A DNA stretch of 64,000 nucleotides from contig JABXIS010000003.1 of NCBI GenBank assembly GCA_013372975.1, forward strand, positions 1 to 64,000. Direction: 5' to 3'. Made by a program: the position numbers and the translations under genes. This DNA is from Alphaproteobacteria bacterium (GTDB lineage: Bacteria > Pseudomonadota > Alphaproteobacteria > Sphingomonadales > Kordiimonadaceae). This document shows positions 8,643 through 16,748 of the stretch, one piece after another. Below the pieces are notes generated by a model. That model was given only the letters and a program-made list of their open reading frames with translations. It did not search any database and had not been told where the DNA came from. Positions within the stretch are counted from its first letter, which is position 1. Every line of letters starts with the position of its first letter.

Positions 8643-9755
8643 CTATGACCAGGGCGTCACCAGATATTTCTCGCCGGTTTTCATGGCACGATAATCTGTC
8701 ACCGCTTCCTTGGTCAGCATTTCTTCGAGATTGACACGCTTCTTGTAACTGCTGGCAAAGGTCGTGGTCAGGCTTTCAAGCACGCGCTTGCGCATCCGGC
8801 CAACCGTTTCCATCCCCACAGACTGAAGGAACGGGAACAAAAGCCAGCCAGACAGTGTCCAGCCAAAACCATAACTCGGGGTCAAAATCGTTGGCCCGAA
8901 GTCCAGACGGCCATAAATGAACATCTGCTTTTTCTGGTTGGACCCATAACGGGAATATTCGGTCATTTTACTGATCGCAACCTGCTCCATCGCCTTGAAG
9001 GCGCTGTCTACCGCCTGCCCCCCACCGATTGGATCAAAACCATAGAAAGCGCCTGTGTCATCAATGGCAGCCCGAAGGTTTTTCATGAAATCATCATCAG
9101 AAGAATTCACAACATGGGTAGAGCCAAGGTCTTTCAGCAAGGCAACCTGGTCGTCCTTGCGTACGATGTTCACAAGGCCCAGGCCATCTTCATTACAGAT
9201 GCGCGTCAGCATCTGTCCAAGGTTGGACGCACCAACCGTGTGCAGGATTGCATTCTGCCCATCCATTTTCGCATTTTCCGCAAAACCGAGGGCAGTCATC
9301 GGATTGACGAATGCGCTTGCGCCGTCCTCTGCCGAATGATCGCCGAGCGGCAGGCACATGCCCGCATCTGCGATACAATATTGGCTGTAGGCATTACCCG
9401 GCACACACGCAACCCGTTGACCCATAAGCGCCTTGGCCATATCGCTGTCACCTGTCGCGACCACAGTGCCCGCGCCTTCGTTGCCCGCAGGAAGTTTCAT
9501 CCCGTGGCGCGCCTTCGAGCCTGAATTGAAAGGTTCTGGCATGGTGGCAACATATTTGCCGGGTGAATAGTCAGCATTTTCAAGATCTGCGGCACTGGTC
9601 AGGATGGCAAGGTCAGAGGGGTTGATTGGCGCCGCTTCCATCTTTACCAAAACCTGGTTGCCGGTGGGATCAGGGAATGTCACGTCCTCGATCGCAACAG
9701 TGAGTGTGCCGTTGCTTTCAAGCGTGGTGAAAAGTTGCTTACCCGTTGTGCTCAT
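8643..9755 (-). CDS. MDR superfamily zinc-independent oxidoreductase
   Basis: A 370-residue medium-chain dehydrogenase/reductase. The N-terminal GroES-like domain contains VLVKMEAAPINPSD and PAGNEGAGTVVATG; the Rossmann part begins near ALGFAENAKMDGQNAILHTVGASNLGQML, followed by VNIVRKDDQV and GSTHVVNSS. The catalytic zinc ligands of alcohol dehydrogenases are not evident, which points to the quinone reductase/enoyl reductase-like branch using NAD(P)H. It is divergent from a MarR regulator 246 bases away, which may control it. Confidence 0.8.
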   Translation of the reverse strand: MSTTGKQLFTTLESNGTLTVAIEDVTFPDPTGNQVLVKMEAAPINPSDLAILTSAADLENADYSPGKYVATMPEPFNSGSKARHGMKLPAGNEGAGTVVATGDSDMAKALMGQRVACVPGNAYSQYCIADAGMCLPLGDHSAEDGASAFVNPMTALGFAENAKMDGQNAILHTVGASNLGQMLTRICNEDGLGLVNIVRKDDQVALLKDLGSTHVVNSSDDDFMKNLRAAIDDTGAFYGFDPIGGGQAVDSAFKAMEQVAISKMTEYSRYGSNQKKQMFIYGRLDFGPTILTPSYGFGWTLSGWLLFPFLQSVGMETVGRMRKRVLESLTTTFASSYKKRVNLEEMLTKEAVTDYRAMKTGEKYLVTPWS

Positions 9756-9967
9756 ATTCTTGTCTTCCTTTCGCGGATTCGCTTTGTGTCGCGGCGTTCA
9801 GAGCATCAATCGCCAAGGCATTGATACAGCCAGCGCACATTAACTGCCTGTATGGTCATTTAGTGCAGCCACAATAAAGGCAAGCGGGTTTCTGCATCAT
9901 CAGGTTTCACACTCCTGCCCGCTGCATCACCAAGAGGACTTGCTTTTTCCATTAATTTATGCAAATT

Positions 9968-9977
9968 TTTGCGCAAA
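9968..9977. promoter_or_regulatory. Candidate MarR operator
   Basis: TTTGCGCAAA is a perfect 10-bp palindrome inside an AT-rich stretch (9956-9986) that also holds ATGCAAAT, 24 bases before the MarR start and between the divergent MDR gene and the MarR gene. The location is typical for an autoregulatory MarR site; binding is inference. Confidence 0.4.
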
Positions 9978-10001
9978 TAATTTTTTAGACAGCGAGAAAT
10001 C

Positions 10002-10505
10002 ATGAAAACAGTTACCGAAAACATCTTTGGCATGAAGATAAGCCGTACCGCCGACCAGATTGGGCAACAAGGCCGCGAGGCCTACTGGCAATTGGGGCTG
10101 GAGCTGGACGCACTTCTGAATTCTCTGGCCCTCGCGCTTTATGAACATGGCCCGAAAACCTCATCTGAAATCACAAAGCTGACCGGCTTTTCCCGCCAGC
10201 GCGAAGAAGCAAGGCTTAAGAAACTGGTGAAATCAGGCTATGCCACGTCTCGCCCAGACCCGGAAGACGCCCGACGCACGCTGTTTGAGATCAACCCGGA
10301 GAAGGCCCCGGATATGGACAGGGCGCTTGCCATGATGAAGGATTTCGAACAGGTCTATGAAGATCTTTGGCAGGAAATCGGCGTGGATATGGGCGAAGCC
10401 GTGGCCAAGCTTGAACGCGCGCTCACGGCTCGCCCCCTTTTGGCGCGGCTGTGTGAGAAATTCCCGCACTATGTCGAAGCGCAGGAGGGCCGCGATGTTG
10501 CATAA
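10002..10505 (+). CDS. MarR family transcriptional regulator
   Basis: A 167-residue winged-helix protein. After a dimerising N-terminal helix, the HTH reads HGPKTSSEITKLTGFSRQ and the wing includes SGYATSRPDPEDARRTLFEI, the conserved DxRR segment of MarR proteins. MarR dimers usually repress a neighbouring gene and release on binding a small phenolic or oxidised ligand. It overlaps the next gene by 11 bases, so the two are co-translated, and it is divergent from the MDR oxidoreductase. Confidence 0.88.
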   Translation: MKTVTENIFGMKISRTADQIGQQGREAYWQLGLELDALLNSLALALYEHGPKTSSEITKLTGFSRQREEARLKKLVKSGYATSRPDPEDARRTLFEINPEKAPDMDRALAMMKDFEQVYEDLWQEIGVDMGEAVAKLERALTARPLLARLCEKFPHYVEAQEGRDVA

Positions 10506-11649
10506 GCCATTTACCAGAAAACTGGCCACCGTCGCATTCTTTATGGCAGGCAGCCTGTGCGCCCCGGCGCTGGCAGACGCCCCCAACGTACAGCAAAGAC
10601 TTGATGGCGCCCTTGCCGAAATAGCAAGGGACTATCCGGCAGGCGGCCCGGGACTGTCCTTCTATGCCGATCTAGGCGATGGCCTGATCGCGAAAGGGAG
10701 CTTTGGCCTTGCAAACATCGAATGGGGCATTCCGCTAGATAGTAAGGCCCTGCACCGGATTGGCTCTGTCTCCAAATCTGTGACCGCGATTGCAGCGCTG
10801 GACCTGTTCGAACAAAGAATGCTCAGCCTCGATGCGCCTATCAGCACGTTTGCGCCAACTCTGCCGCCCCATATGGGCGAAAGAAGCATGCGCCAGCTTC
10901 TCAGTCATACGTCAGGGCTGGCGGAGCATGCCTTCAACGAAAAGCTGCTGCCCCATATCTGGCGCCCGATCCCCACGGACAAAATCATCGAGATCGAAGC
11001 AAATACGCGCCCCGAGTTTACGCCCGGCGCCCAATATCAATATTCCAACTTCAACTATGTTCTTGTGGCGCATGTACTGGAACAGGTTACCGGCCAAAGT
11101 TTTGAACACTTCATTGGCAGCTATCTGGGCCGGCACAATATTGACGGCCAATATGACAATCAGGACAAGATCACACCATACAGGGCAGAATTTTATAACC
11201 AATTGGGCGGTGAGCTGATCAACACCCCGGCGGTTGACCTGTCACACGTGAGCGCGGCGGGCGCGATCCTCATGTCACTTGAAGGCATGCAGGCGTGGGG
11301 CAAAAAGCTGATGGAAGGGGAATTGGCAAACGCAGGCTTGGTGGAAATCGCATGGGCCCCCACCAAGCTTTTGGATGGCAGCCAAACCGCCTATGGCCTT
11401 GGCTTCAACATTGGCCAGTTTTGTGGTGAGAAAGTCCTGTGGCACACCGGTGCCACGCCGGGCGCCCGAGCAGTTTATGCCTTCTTCCCGAATTCCGGAA
11501 GACAGATCGTGCTTCTGAGCAACGCCTACCGGGACGAAAGCCTCTATGGCGCAGCGGGCACAATTCTGTCTGCCGTTTTTGGCCTGGACGCCGATGCTGA
11601 CTGGGCGGAAAGCACAAGGGAGCAGTGCAGCCTTTCTCCTGCCCAGTGA
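10495..11649 (+). CDS. Serine hydrolase, beta-lactamase/class C family
   Basis: A 384-residue secreted protein. The start at 10495 overlaps the end of the MarR gene and gives a signal peptide (FFMAGSLCAPALADAP). The fold of class C beta-lactamases and DD-peptidases is shown by the SxxK motif in IGSVSKSVTAI, the YxN motif in YQYSNFNYVL, and HTGATPG in place of the KTG box. HxG instead of KTG is common in esterase EstB-like and peptidase S12 family members. The reaction could be an esterase, a D-amino peptidase or a lactamase; antibiotic resistance should not be assumed. Confidence 0.82.
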   Translation: MLHKPFTRKLATVAFFMAGSLCAPALADAPNVQQRLDGALAEIARDYPAGGPGLSFYADLGDGLIAKGSFGLANIEWGIPLDSKALHRIGSVSKSVTAIAALDLFEQRMLSLDAPISTFAPTLPPHMGERSMRQLLSHTSGLAEHAFNEKLLPHIWRPIPTDKIIEIEANTRPEFTPGAQYQYSNFNYVLVAHVLEQVTGQSFEHFIGSYLGRHNIDGQYDNQDKITPYRAEFYNQLGGELINTPAVDLSHVSAAGAILMSLEGMQAWGKKLMEGELANAGLVEIAWAPTKLLDGSQTAYGLGFNIGQFCGEKVLWHTGATPGARAVYAFFPNSGRQIVLLSNAYRDESLYGAAGTILSAVFGLDADADWAESTREQCSLSPAQ

Positions 11650-11681
11650 ACCCATATGAGGCAATCCACCCAACTTAGCCC

Positions 11682-12608
11682 TCAGGCCACCTTGGGGATC
11701 TGGCAGGCGGAAGCATAACCGAGGCCGCGCTTCAAAGCCGGAAAGAGCCTCGCGCTGGCGGCACCCAGCGCCAGTTCCGTGCGCACATCGCGGCCAAACC
11801 GTTCTTCGATCTGGTCACCCAGATCGGCTGCCTGAACCATATCGCCTGAGGCAACGGCCACACCGAAGTCGTAAGCAAGCGCGTCGTCATCATTATCTGG
11901 CTTGCCAGACAGGGCGTTGGCGATGCGCTCGGGGTTTACACGGTCCGCAATGGCAAAATTGCGTACAATCTCAACACAGGGACCGCAATCCTCGAACCGC
12001 ACTGCACCAAGGTTAGCCATCGCAAATAAGGGCGCTGGCGCGTGATATCGATGGCCGGAAAGCAGCATCCCGTGTTGGAACTTTTCAACCATAAAGCCAC
12101 CCGCATTCACCATATCATCAATATAGGGTTCGCCCTTCCCGCCAATCTTGCGGATCAGGGCGACAAACGCCGCTTTCGGCAAGGGTACTGGCGAAACCCT
12201 CTGGCGGGCCACCTGGATGATCACCCCAATGAACACCAGAAGCGGCGGGCCAAGGACACCCGGCGCATCGCGCCAGAAAATATCCACGCTGCAAATGCCC
12301 GCAACCACCTCAAAGATATGGAAAAGCCCGTGACCTGTAAGCCAAAGATTGCCCACAAGGGCAGCACCCCATCGCAGGCCGGGGTGGAAGGCCGCATAGC
12401 CGAGCAGAAGCCCACTCACCATATAGGCCAGTCCGATATCGCCTATAAAATGCGCATTGGCAGGGCCTGTGGCCTTAACCGTATCCACAAAGTCATACCA
12501 GCCATAGGGCTCGGCAAACATATACATGCCGAAGCCAAGCGAAAACAACGCCGTGAAACCGATTAAAAATTGCACAAGGCGATCGATTGCATCTAGTTTA
12601 CCGTACAT
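11682..12608 (-). CDS. Membrane protein fused to a carboxymuconolactone decarboxylase/AhpD-like domain
   Basis: A 308-residue protein in two parts. Residues 1-135 hold about four membrane segments (for example FLIGFTALFSLGFGMYMF and PPLLVFIGVIIQVA). Residues about 145-308 look like a carboxymuconolactone decarboxylase (CMD/AhpD) domain: EKFQHGMLLSGHRYHAPA leads into an AMANLGAV helix and a CxxC pair at C208/C211 (DCGPCVEIV), the redox pair of AhpD-type peroxidase reductases, although the usual histidine nearby is not clear. This points to a membrane-bound thiol redox function. It is divergent from an Rrf2 regulator with possible Fe-S cysteines, across a short region with a palindrome. Confidence 0.68.
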   Translation of the reverse strand: MYGKLDAIDRLVQFLIGFTALFSLGFGMYMFAEPYGWYDFVDTVKATGPANAHFIGDIGLAYMVSGLLLGYAAFHPGLRWGAALVGNLWLTGHGLFHIFEVVAGICSVDIFWRDAPGVLGPPLLVFIGVIIQVARQRVSPVPLPKAAFVALIRKIGGKGEPYIDDMVNAGGFMVEKFQHGMLLSGHRYHAPAPLFAMANLGAVRFEDCGPCVEIVRNFAIADRVNPERIANALSGKPDNDDDALAYDFGVAVASGDMVQAADLGDQIEERFGRDVRTELALGAASARLFPALKRGLGYASACQIPKVA

Positions 12609-12630
12609 TTACCACTCCCGATTTATATTC

Positions 12631-12645
12631 GGATATTAAATATCC
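12631..12645. promoter_or_regulatory. Candidate Rrf2 operator
   Basis: GGATATT-A-AATATCC is a perfect 7-bp inverted repeat about one base, midway in the 70-base divergent gap between the CMD fusion gene and the Rrf2 gene. The dyad and its position suit an Rrf2 dimer controlling both directions. Confidence 0.5.
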
Positions 12646-12678
12646 TAATTAAAAATTTGAGTAAAGGGATAATGCGCA

Positions 12679-13179
12679 ATGCGGATAAACAAGGGTGTAG
12701 AATGGGCCGCGCACGCCTGCTCGCTACTCGGTCCATTGTGGCCGGAAAAGGGGCTGCCACTTTCCGCCCTCGCCGAATTTCATGAATTGCCGGAAGCTTA
12801 TATGGCCAAACAGATGCAGGCGCTGTCAAAAGCCGGGATCGTGACAGGCGGACGTGGCCGCAATGGCTTTTACACCCTGGCGCGGGCGCCGAAGGACATC
12901 ACGCTCCTTGATATCCTGTTGGCTGTGGATGGCGAGCAGCCCATGTTCAGCTGCACGGAAATCCGGCAAAACGGACCATGCGCTGCAGCCAAGGAGGATT
13001 GCACCCTACCCTGCGGCATCGCCAAACAGTTTGCCGAAGCCGAAAAGCTGTACCGGGGCAGCCTTGCCGCCGTTGATCTGGCATCGCTGCAAGCCCAGGC
13101 GGTAGAATCCCTCAGTCCGAGCAGCTTGCAAAAAACTGCGGACTGGCTTCTTCAAAACCACCGCCCGAAAACTGCATAA
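12679..13179 (+). CDS. Rrf2 family transcriptional regulator with cysteine cluster
   Basis: A 166-residue Rrf2-type winged helix. The HTH includes LPLSALAEFHELPEAYMAKQ and KAGIVTGGRGRNGFYTLAR. Beyond it lie C92, C101, C108 and C112; in IscR, NsrR and RirA three cysteines in this region bind an Fe-S cluster that senses iron-sulfur status, nitric oxide or iron. The spacing here (C-X8-C-X6-C-X3-C) is compatible with cluster binding but differs from IscR, so the signal is not assigned. It likely controls itself and the divergent redox membrane protein. Confidence 0.85.
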   Translation: MRINKGVEWAAHACSLLGPLWPEKGLPLSALAEFHELPEAYMAKQMQALSKAGIVTGGRGRNGFYTLARAPKDITLLDILLAVDGEQPMFSCTEIRQNGPCAAAKEDCTLPCGIAKQFAEAEKLYRGSLAAVDLASLQAQAVESLSPSSLQKTADWLLQNHRPKTA

Positions 13180-13260
13180 GGGCAGCTTTCGCCGGAACCC
13201 GACATTGAGGTCGCACCGATTTTCTCACGATGGATTGATCGCCAATCCACTCAAAGCGAC

Positions 13261-15009
13261 CTAAAGTATGAGATTGGCGCCTTCCAGCTCAGACAAAGCC
13301 AGCCCGGCAACGAAGACTTCGCTGCTGCCGCCCAAAACGATTAGCAAGCCCGCTTCGCCATTCAGCTCGGTTTCCTGCGCTGCATTCTGCACGGCAGCTA
13401 TATCTGCAAATGCGGATACAATACCTTGAAGGTCCAGGGTGTCTGTGCCGGGATCAAAATCTGTAATCACGTCATGGCCAGTTGCACCACTGAACACAAA
13501 AATGTCAGCCCCGCTTCCGCCAGACAATTGGTCATCCCCGTCGCCAGCAAAGAGCGTATCATCACCCCACCGGCCCCGGATCACGTCATTCCCTATGCCG
13601 CCATAGAGCAGGTCATTCCCGGCATCGCCCGAAATCGTGTCATCACCGGCACCACCGTAGATAACATCGTCGCCATGACCATATCCTCGTTTTTGGTCCC
13701 CGTAGAGTTCGTCATTTCCGGCTCCACCACCGATGGTATCGTCACCATCGCCAGCTTCAACATAGTCAGCTGACTGGTCGCTAGCACCGGCCCATATGGC
13801 GTCCTGCCCCACACCGCCGTGAACTCTGTCTGCTCCGGCACCACCAATAATGACGTCATCTCCTCCGGCACCATAAAGGGCATCATCTCCCGCTTTGCCA
13901 TGCAAGGCGTTCGATGCCGAGTTACCATGGATCATGTCGCCGAAATCAGAACCAATCGCGTTTTCGATCACTGTATCCCAGGCGATGGCAACATTGTTCT
14001 GGAAGAGAACATCGACATCGCCATCCGTATAAACCAGCCCGATGGAGGAGAAAGAGGCCTCCTCGAGACTTACAATCACACCATGCTGTTGGCCCGACAG
14101 GTCAAACGTATCGATGCCGCCAGAATCGTAGATTGTAACGACAGACGCATTTTCGGCACGAAACTCATACGTATCATTGCCGGCGCTGGGGCTTTCGTTC
14201 GCCCCATACAGGAATTGAAGCGTTTTGATATCCAGCAAGCCAAGGCTTTCCACTGTATAGTCGCCACTCACCCCGTAGATCAGTTCAAAAACCGAGTTCC
14301 CATAAAGGTCTGCAAACTGCTCATGATCCACATAACTCATGTTTGTAAAAGCCTTGGTCGCTTCATCCAACGGGATCATGGTTGAACCGGGATCGAATGG
14401 GTCTCCCGGCCATGCCGCACTTTCATATTCAGACGGGTGCGTCAGCCCAAGGGCATGCCCCAGTTCGTGCCTGAACACGAATTTCCATTCATCGAGAGCA
14501 AAATCATCTGCCTTCGCGCCTTTCTCGTCGTTTGATGCATAGCCTTCGCCAATGGACAAAACCGTGGCGTTATCTGGCCCCATTACCGGCCAGGCTACCC
14601 CGCCCGCGCCGTGTTGCTGGAATATGTTGATGTTTGCAAGTTCACCTTCGCCGGCTTCAACAAACGTAATGTTGGCCACCGCACTGATTTCATCCATCAC
14701 CTCGCGCGCAGCCTGTCGCAACTCCTCCGACATTGGCTCGTCAACATAATCGGCATAAGTGGCAAATTCCTCCGCCTTGTTCATCCGGTTGTCAGACGGC
14801 GTACCGGCGACAAAACTGTATGTCAGGGTCACGGGTGTGCCAATATCTTCCCCCTGATTGGCCCGAAAGTTTGTGAAAAGCTGGATGCCTGTTTCATCGC
14901 CCTTCAGGTCCCCTGTATAAGTCGCTTGGCCAGCCCCCTCCCCCTGGGTCCAGTTGCCAAAAAAAAGATTAAAAGCATAAAATTTCCAATTGAATGTCAG
15001 GTCAGGCAT
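13261..15009 (-). CDS. Serralysin-type M10 metalloprotease with RTX repeats
   Basis: A 582-residue secreted zinc endopeptidase. The metal site HELGHALGLTH (H181, E182, H185, H191) and the Met-turn TNMSYVD (M224) define the metzincin clan. From about residue 360 glycine-aspartate nonapeptides of the GGxGxDxLx type bind calcium and form a beta-roll; the C-terminus has TDFDPGTDTLDL followed by a hydrophobic tail, the usual type I secretion signal. There is no N-terminal signal peptide, as expected. No ABC exporter, HlyD or TolC gene is in the window, so export must use a distant system. It is divergent from a FecI-type sigma gene. Confidence 0.93.
   Translation of the reverse strand: MPDLTFNWKFYAFNLFFGNWTQGEGAGQATYTGDLKGDETGIQLFTNFRANQGEDIGTPVTLTYSFVAGTPSDNRMNKAEEFATYADYVDEPMSEELRQAAREVMDEISAVANITFVEAGEGELANINIFQQHGAGGVAWPVMGPDNATVLSIGEGYASNDEKGAKADDFALDEWKFVFRHELGHALGLTHPSEYESAAWPGDPFDPGSTMIPLDEATKAFTNMSYVDHEQFADLYGNSVFELIYGVSGDYTVESLGLLDIKTLQFLYGANESPSAGNDTYEFRAENASVVTIYDSGGIDTFDLSGQQHGVIVSLEEASFSSIGLVYTDGDVDVLFQNNVAIAWDTVIENAIGSDFGDMIHGNSASNALHGKAGDDALYGAGGDDVIIGGAGADRVHGGVGQDAIWAGASDQSADYVEAGDGDDTIGGGAGNDELYGDQKRGYGHGDDVIYGGAGDDTISGDAGNDLLYGGIGNDVIRGRWGDDTLFAGDGDDQLSGGSGADIFVFSGATGHDVITDFDPGTDTLDLQGIVSAFADIAAVQNAAQETELNGEAGLLIVLGGSSEVFVAGLALSELEGANLIL
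13450..13932 (-). repeat. RTX nonapeptide-coding repeats
   Basis: Within the protease gene, residues about 360-520 hold many GGxGxD-type calcium-binding units such as YGGAGDDTISGDAGNDLLYG, with a short break at GASDQSADYVEAG and another at GDQKRGYGHGDD. The repeats make long open frames on the other strand, which are not genes. Confidence 0.85.
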
Positions 15010-15256
15010 TCGGTCTCCCCTTCTTATGATATGGCACCGCCGTTTTCAGACCGGCGGCGCGGAAGGCCCGTCAAGCCTTCGGGGATATGACGCACCACAT
15101 AAAAAAGGGGCTACAGTTTTAATGTTACCTGACGGGAAAAACACGCACACTCAACATTTTAACCCAAAAATTTCAGGTATGCCGGGCGTTCAATTGTCGT
15201 TATAGCTGGAACAGGGAGGAAAAGCGGCATCTGGGTATCAGGCCGCTGATGGGGGT

Positions 15257-15775
15257 ATGAACAGCAATCATCGGGAATTATTGGAAACCTGGTATGATCG
15301 GTATGGCGATGAACTGTACCGAACACTTTGTGGCGCCGTGAAAAACACCGATGTTCCGGAAGAAATCATTCAGGAAACCTTCGCCAAAATGGCGGTTTAC
15401 CTGTCCAGGTTGGGTCCCGATCAGATTATCCACAACCCCCGCGCCTTTCTCTATAAGGTTGCCTATAACGAACTCTATACAAAACAAAGACGCCTTAAGC
15501 TTGAGCAGCATCTTGGCAAGATATTGGGGCAACCGGCGGCCGAACCATACGAGACCGTTACACCAGAGGATATTGCTCTGGGTCGGGAAGAACTGGCCGC
15601 GGTTACCCAATTGATCGCCAAACTGCCAAAACGACAGCGTGCCGCCCTGACACTGAGCCGCATGAAAAATATGACCCATGCTCAGATCGCTGAAACGCTC
15701 GGCATTCAACGAGCCAGCGTAAAACAACATATTGTAAGAGCGCTTGCGGCGCTGAGGGGAGCTGGACATGGTTGA
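15257..15775 (+). CDS. ECF sigma factor, FecI-like
   Basis: A 172-residue sigma-70 family protein of the extracytoplasmic function class. Region 2 includes DVPEEIIQETFAKMAVYL and NPRAFLYKVAYNEL; region 4 is LPKRQRAALTLSRMKNMTHAQIAETLGI followed by ASVKQHIVRALAAL. With the FecR-like gene that overlaps its end and the STN-type receptor after that, it forms a classic cell-surface signalling trio in which ligand binding outside the cell frees the sigma factor. Targets probably include the receptor gene and possibly the divergent protease, which is inference. Confidence 0.9.
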   Translation: MNSNHRELLETWYDRYGDELYRTLCGAVKNTDVPEEIIQETFAKMAVYLSRLGPDQIIHNPRAFLYKVAYNELYTKQRRLKLEQHLGKILGQPAAEPYETVTPEDIALGREELAAVTQLIAKLPKRQRAALTLSRMKNMTHAQIAETLGIQRASVKQHIVRALAALRGAGHG

Positions 15776-16748
15776 CTTCAATCAGGCTGAAGCGATGGAC
15801 GACGTCACTCTGGTGGAAGCCGAACATTGGCATAATTTGATGACCTCAGATCATATCACGCCCGCACAGCAAAAAGCGTTCAAAGCGTGGTTTGATGAGG
15901 ATCTGAAACATCAGGAGGCCTACGCCCAGGTGTTCATTTGCCACGACGCAGGCATGACCGCGCCTTTGGAAGACCCTGCGCCCGCCGCGAATGACAACTG
16001 GAAATTTGCTCCCTTCATCACGGCAGTGGCGGCAAGCCTGTTTCTCATTCTGGCGGGTTTCTATCTGTTCGATCCAGAGCCCGAGTTCACGTCCCATGGT
16101 ACACAGACGGCAGAAATTCGCACCATCGACCTGCCGGACGGCTCGGTGATCACCCTTGGCGCATCCTCTGCGATAGATGTTTCCGATTTTTCATCGGGTG
16201 GCAGGTATGTGGCATTACGACATGGGGAAGCGCTTTTTGATATTGCGCATGACCCCGAACACCCTTTCACTGTCGGTATCGGCCAGACAACGGTCGAGGT
16301 TCTTGGCACCAGGTTCACTGTCAACCAATCCAACGACCAGCTAGCTGTTTCCCTAATAGAGGGCGAAGTGGCCATCAACCATATCCGCGAGGCTGGCTTT
16401 ATCCCCTTCATGAAAAAGACGGAATCTGTGACACTGGCACCTTCACAGACAGTGCGCGTGATCGACAACAACCTGGGCATCCCAAAAACTGCCCAAACCA
16501 GCCAGATGGATAGTTGGGTGAGTGGTACCCGAAGCTATTTCGATGCCCCGCTTGCTGCTGTTATCGCCGATATCAACCGATATTCGAATACACCAGTGCG
16601 ACTGAAAAACCCGTCTATCGGGCACCTGCCCGTCACCCTTGTCTTCTCAGTGAGCCAGATCGAGACCATGCTCGAGACCTTGCCGCAAATTGCGCCTGTC
16701 AAACTATCGACCGACAACGGAACGATCATCATCGATGCTGCGTTCTGA
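15768..16748 (+). CDS. FecR family anti-sigma/sigma regulator
   Basis: A 326-residue inner-membrane protein overlapping the sigma gene by 8 bases. The N-terminal cytoplasmic part (about 1-80) shows the FecR/DUF4880 pattern EAEHWHNLMTSDHITPAQQKAFKAW; a single membrane segment FITAVAASLFLILAGFYLF follows; the periplasmic FecR domain includes RTIDLPDGSVITLGASSAI, RYVALRHGEALFDI and TVEVLGTRFTV. It should hold the sigma factor inactive until the receptor STN domain signals. It ends inside the next gene. Confidence 0.92.
   Translation: MVDFNQAEAMDDVTLVEAEHWHNLMTSDHITPAQQKAFKAWFDEDLKHQEAYAQVFICHDAGMTAPLEDPAPAANDNWKFAPFITAVAASLFLILAGFYLFDPEPEFTSHGTQTAEIRTIDLPDGSVITLGASSAIDVSDFSSGGRYVALRHGEALFDIAHDPEHPFTVGIGQTTVEVLGTRFTVNQSNDQLAVSLIEGEVAINHIREAGFIPFMKKTESVTLAPSQTVRVIDNNLGIPKTAQTSQMDSWVSGTRSYFDAPLAAVIADINRYSNTPVRLKNPSIGHLPVTLVFSVSQIETMLETLPQIAPVKLSTDNGTIIIDAAF

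Noticed and set aside
13819-14385. Long plus-strand frame opposite the RTX protease
   Set aside because: It is the mirror of the glycine/aspartate repeats of the real gene, with no start signals or family features.
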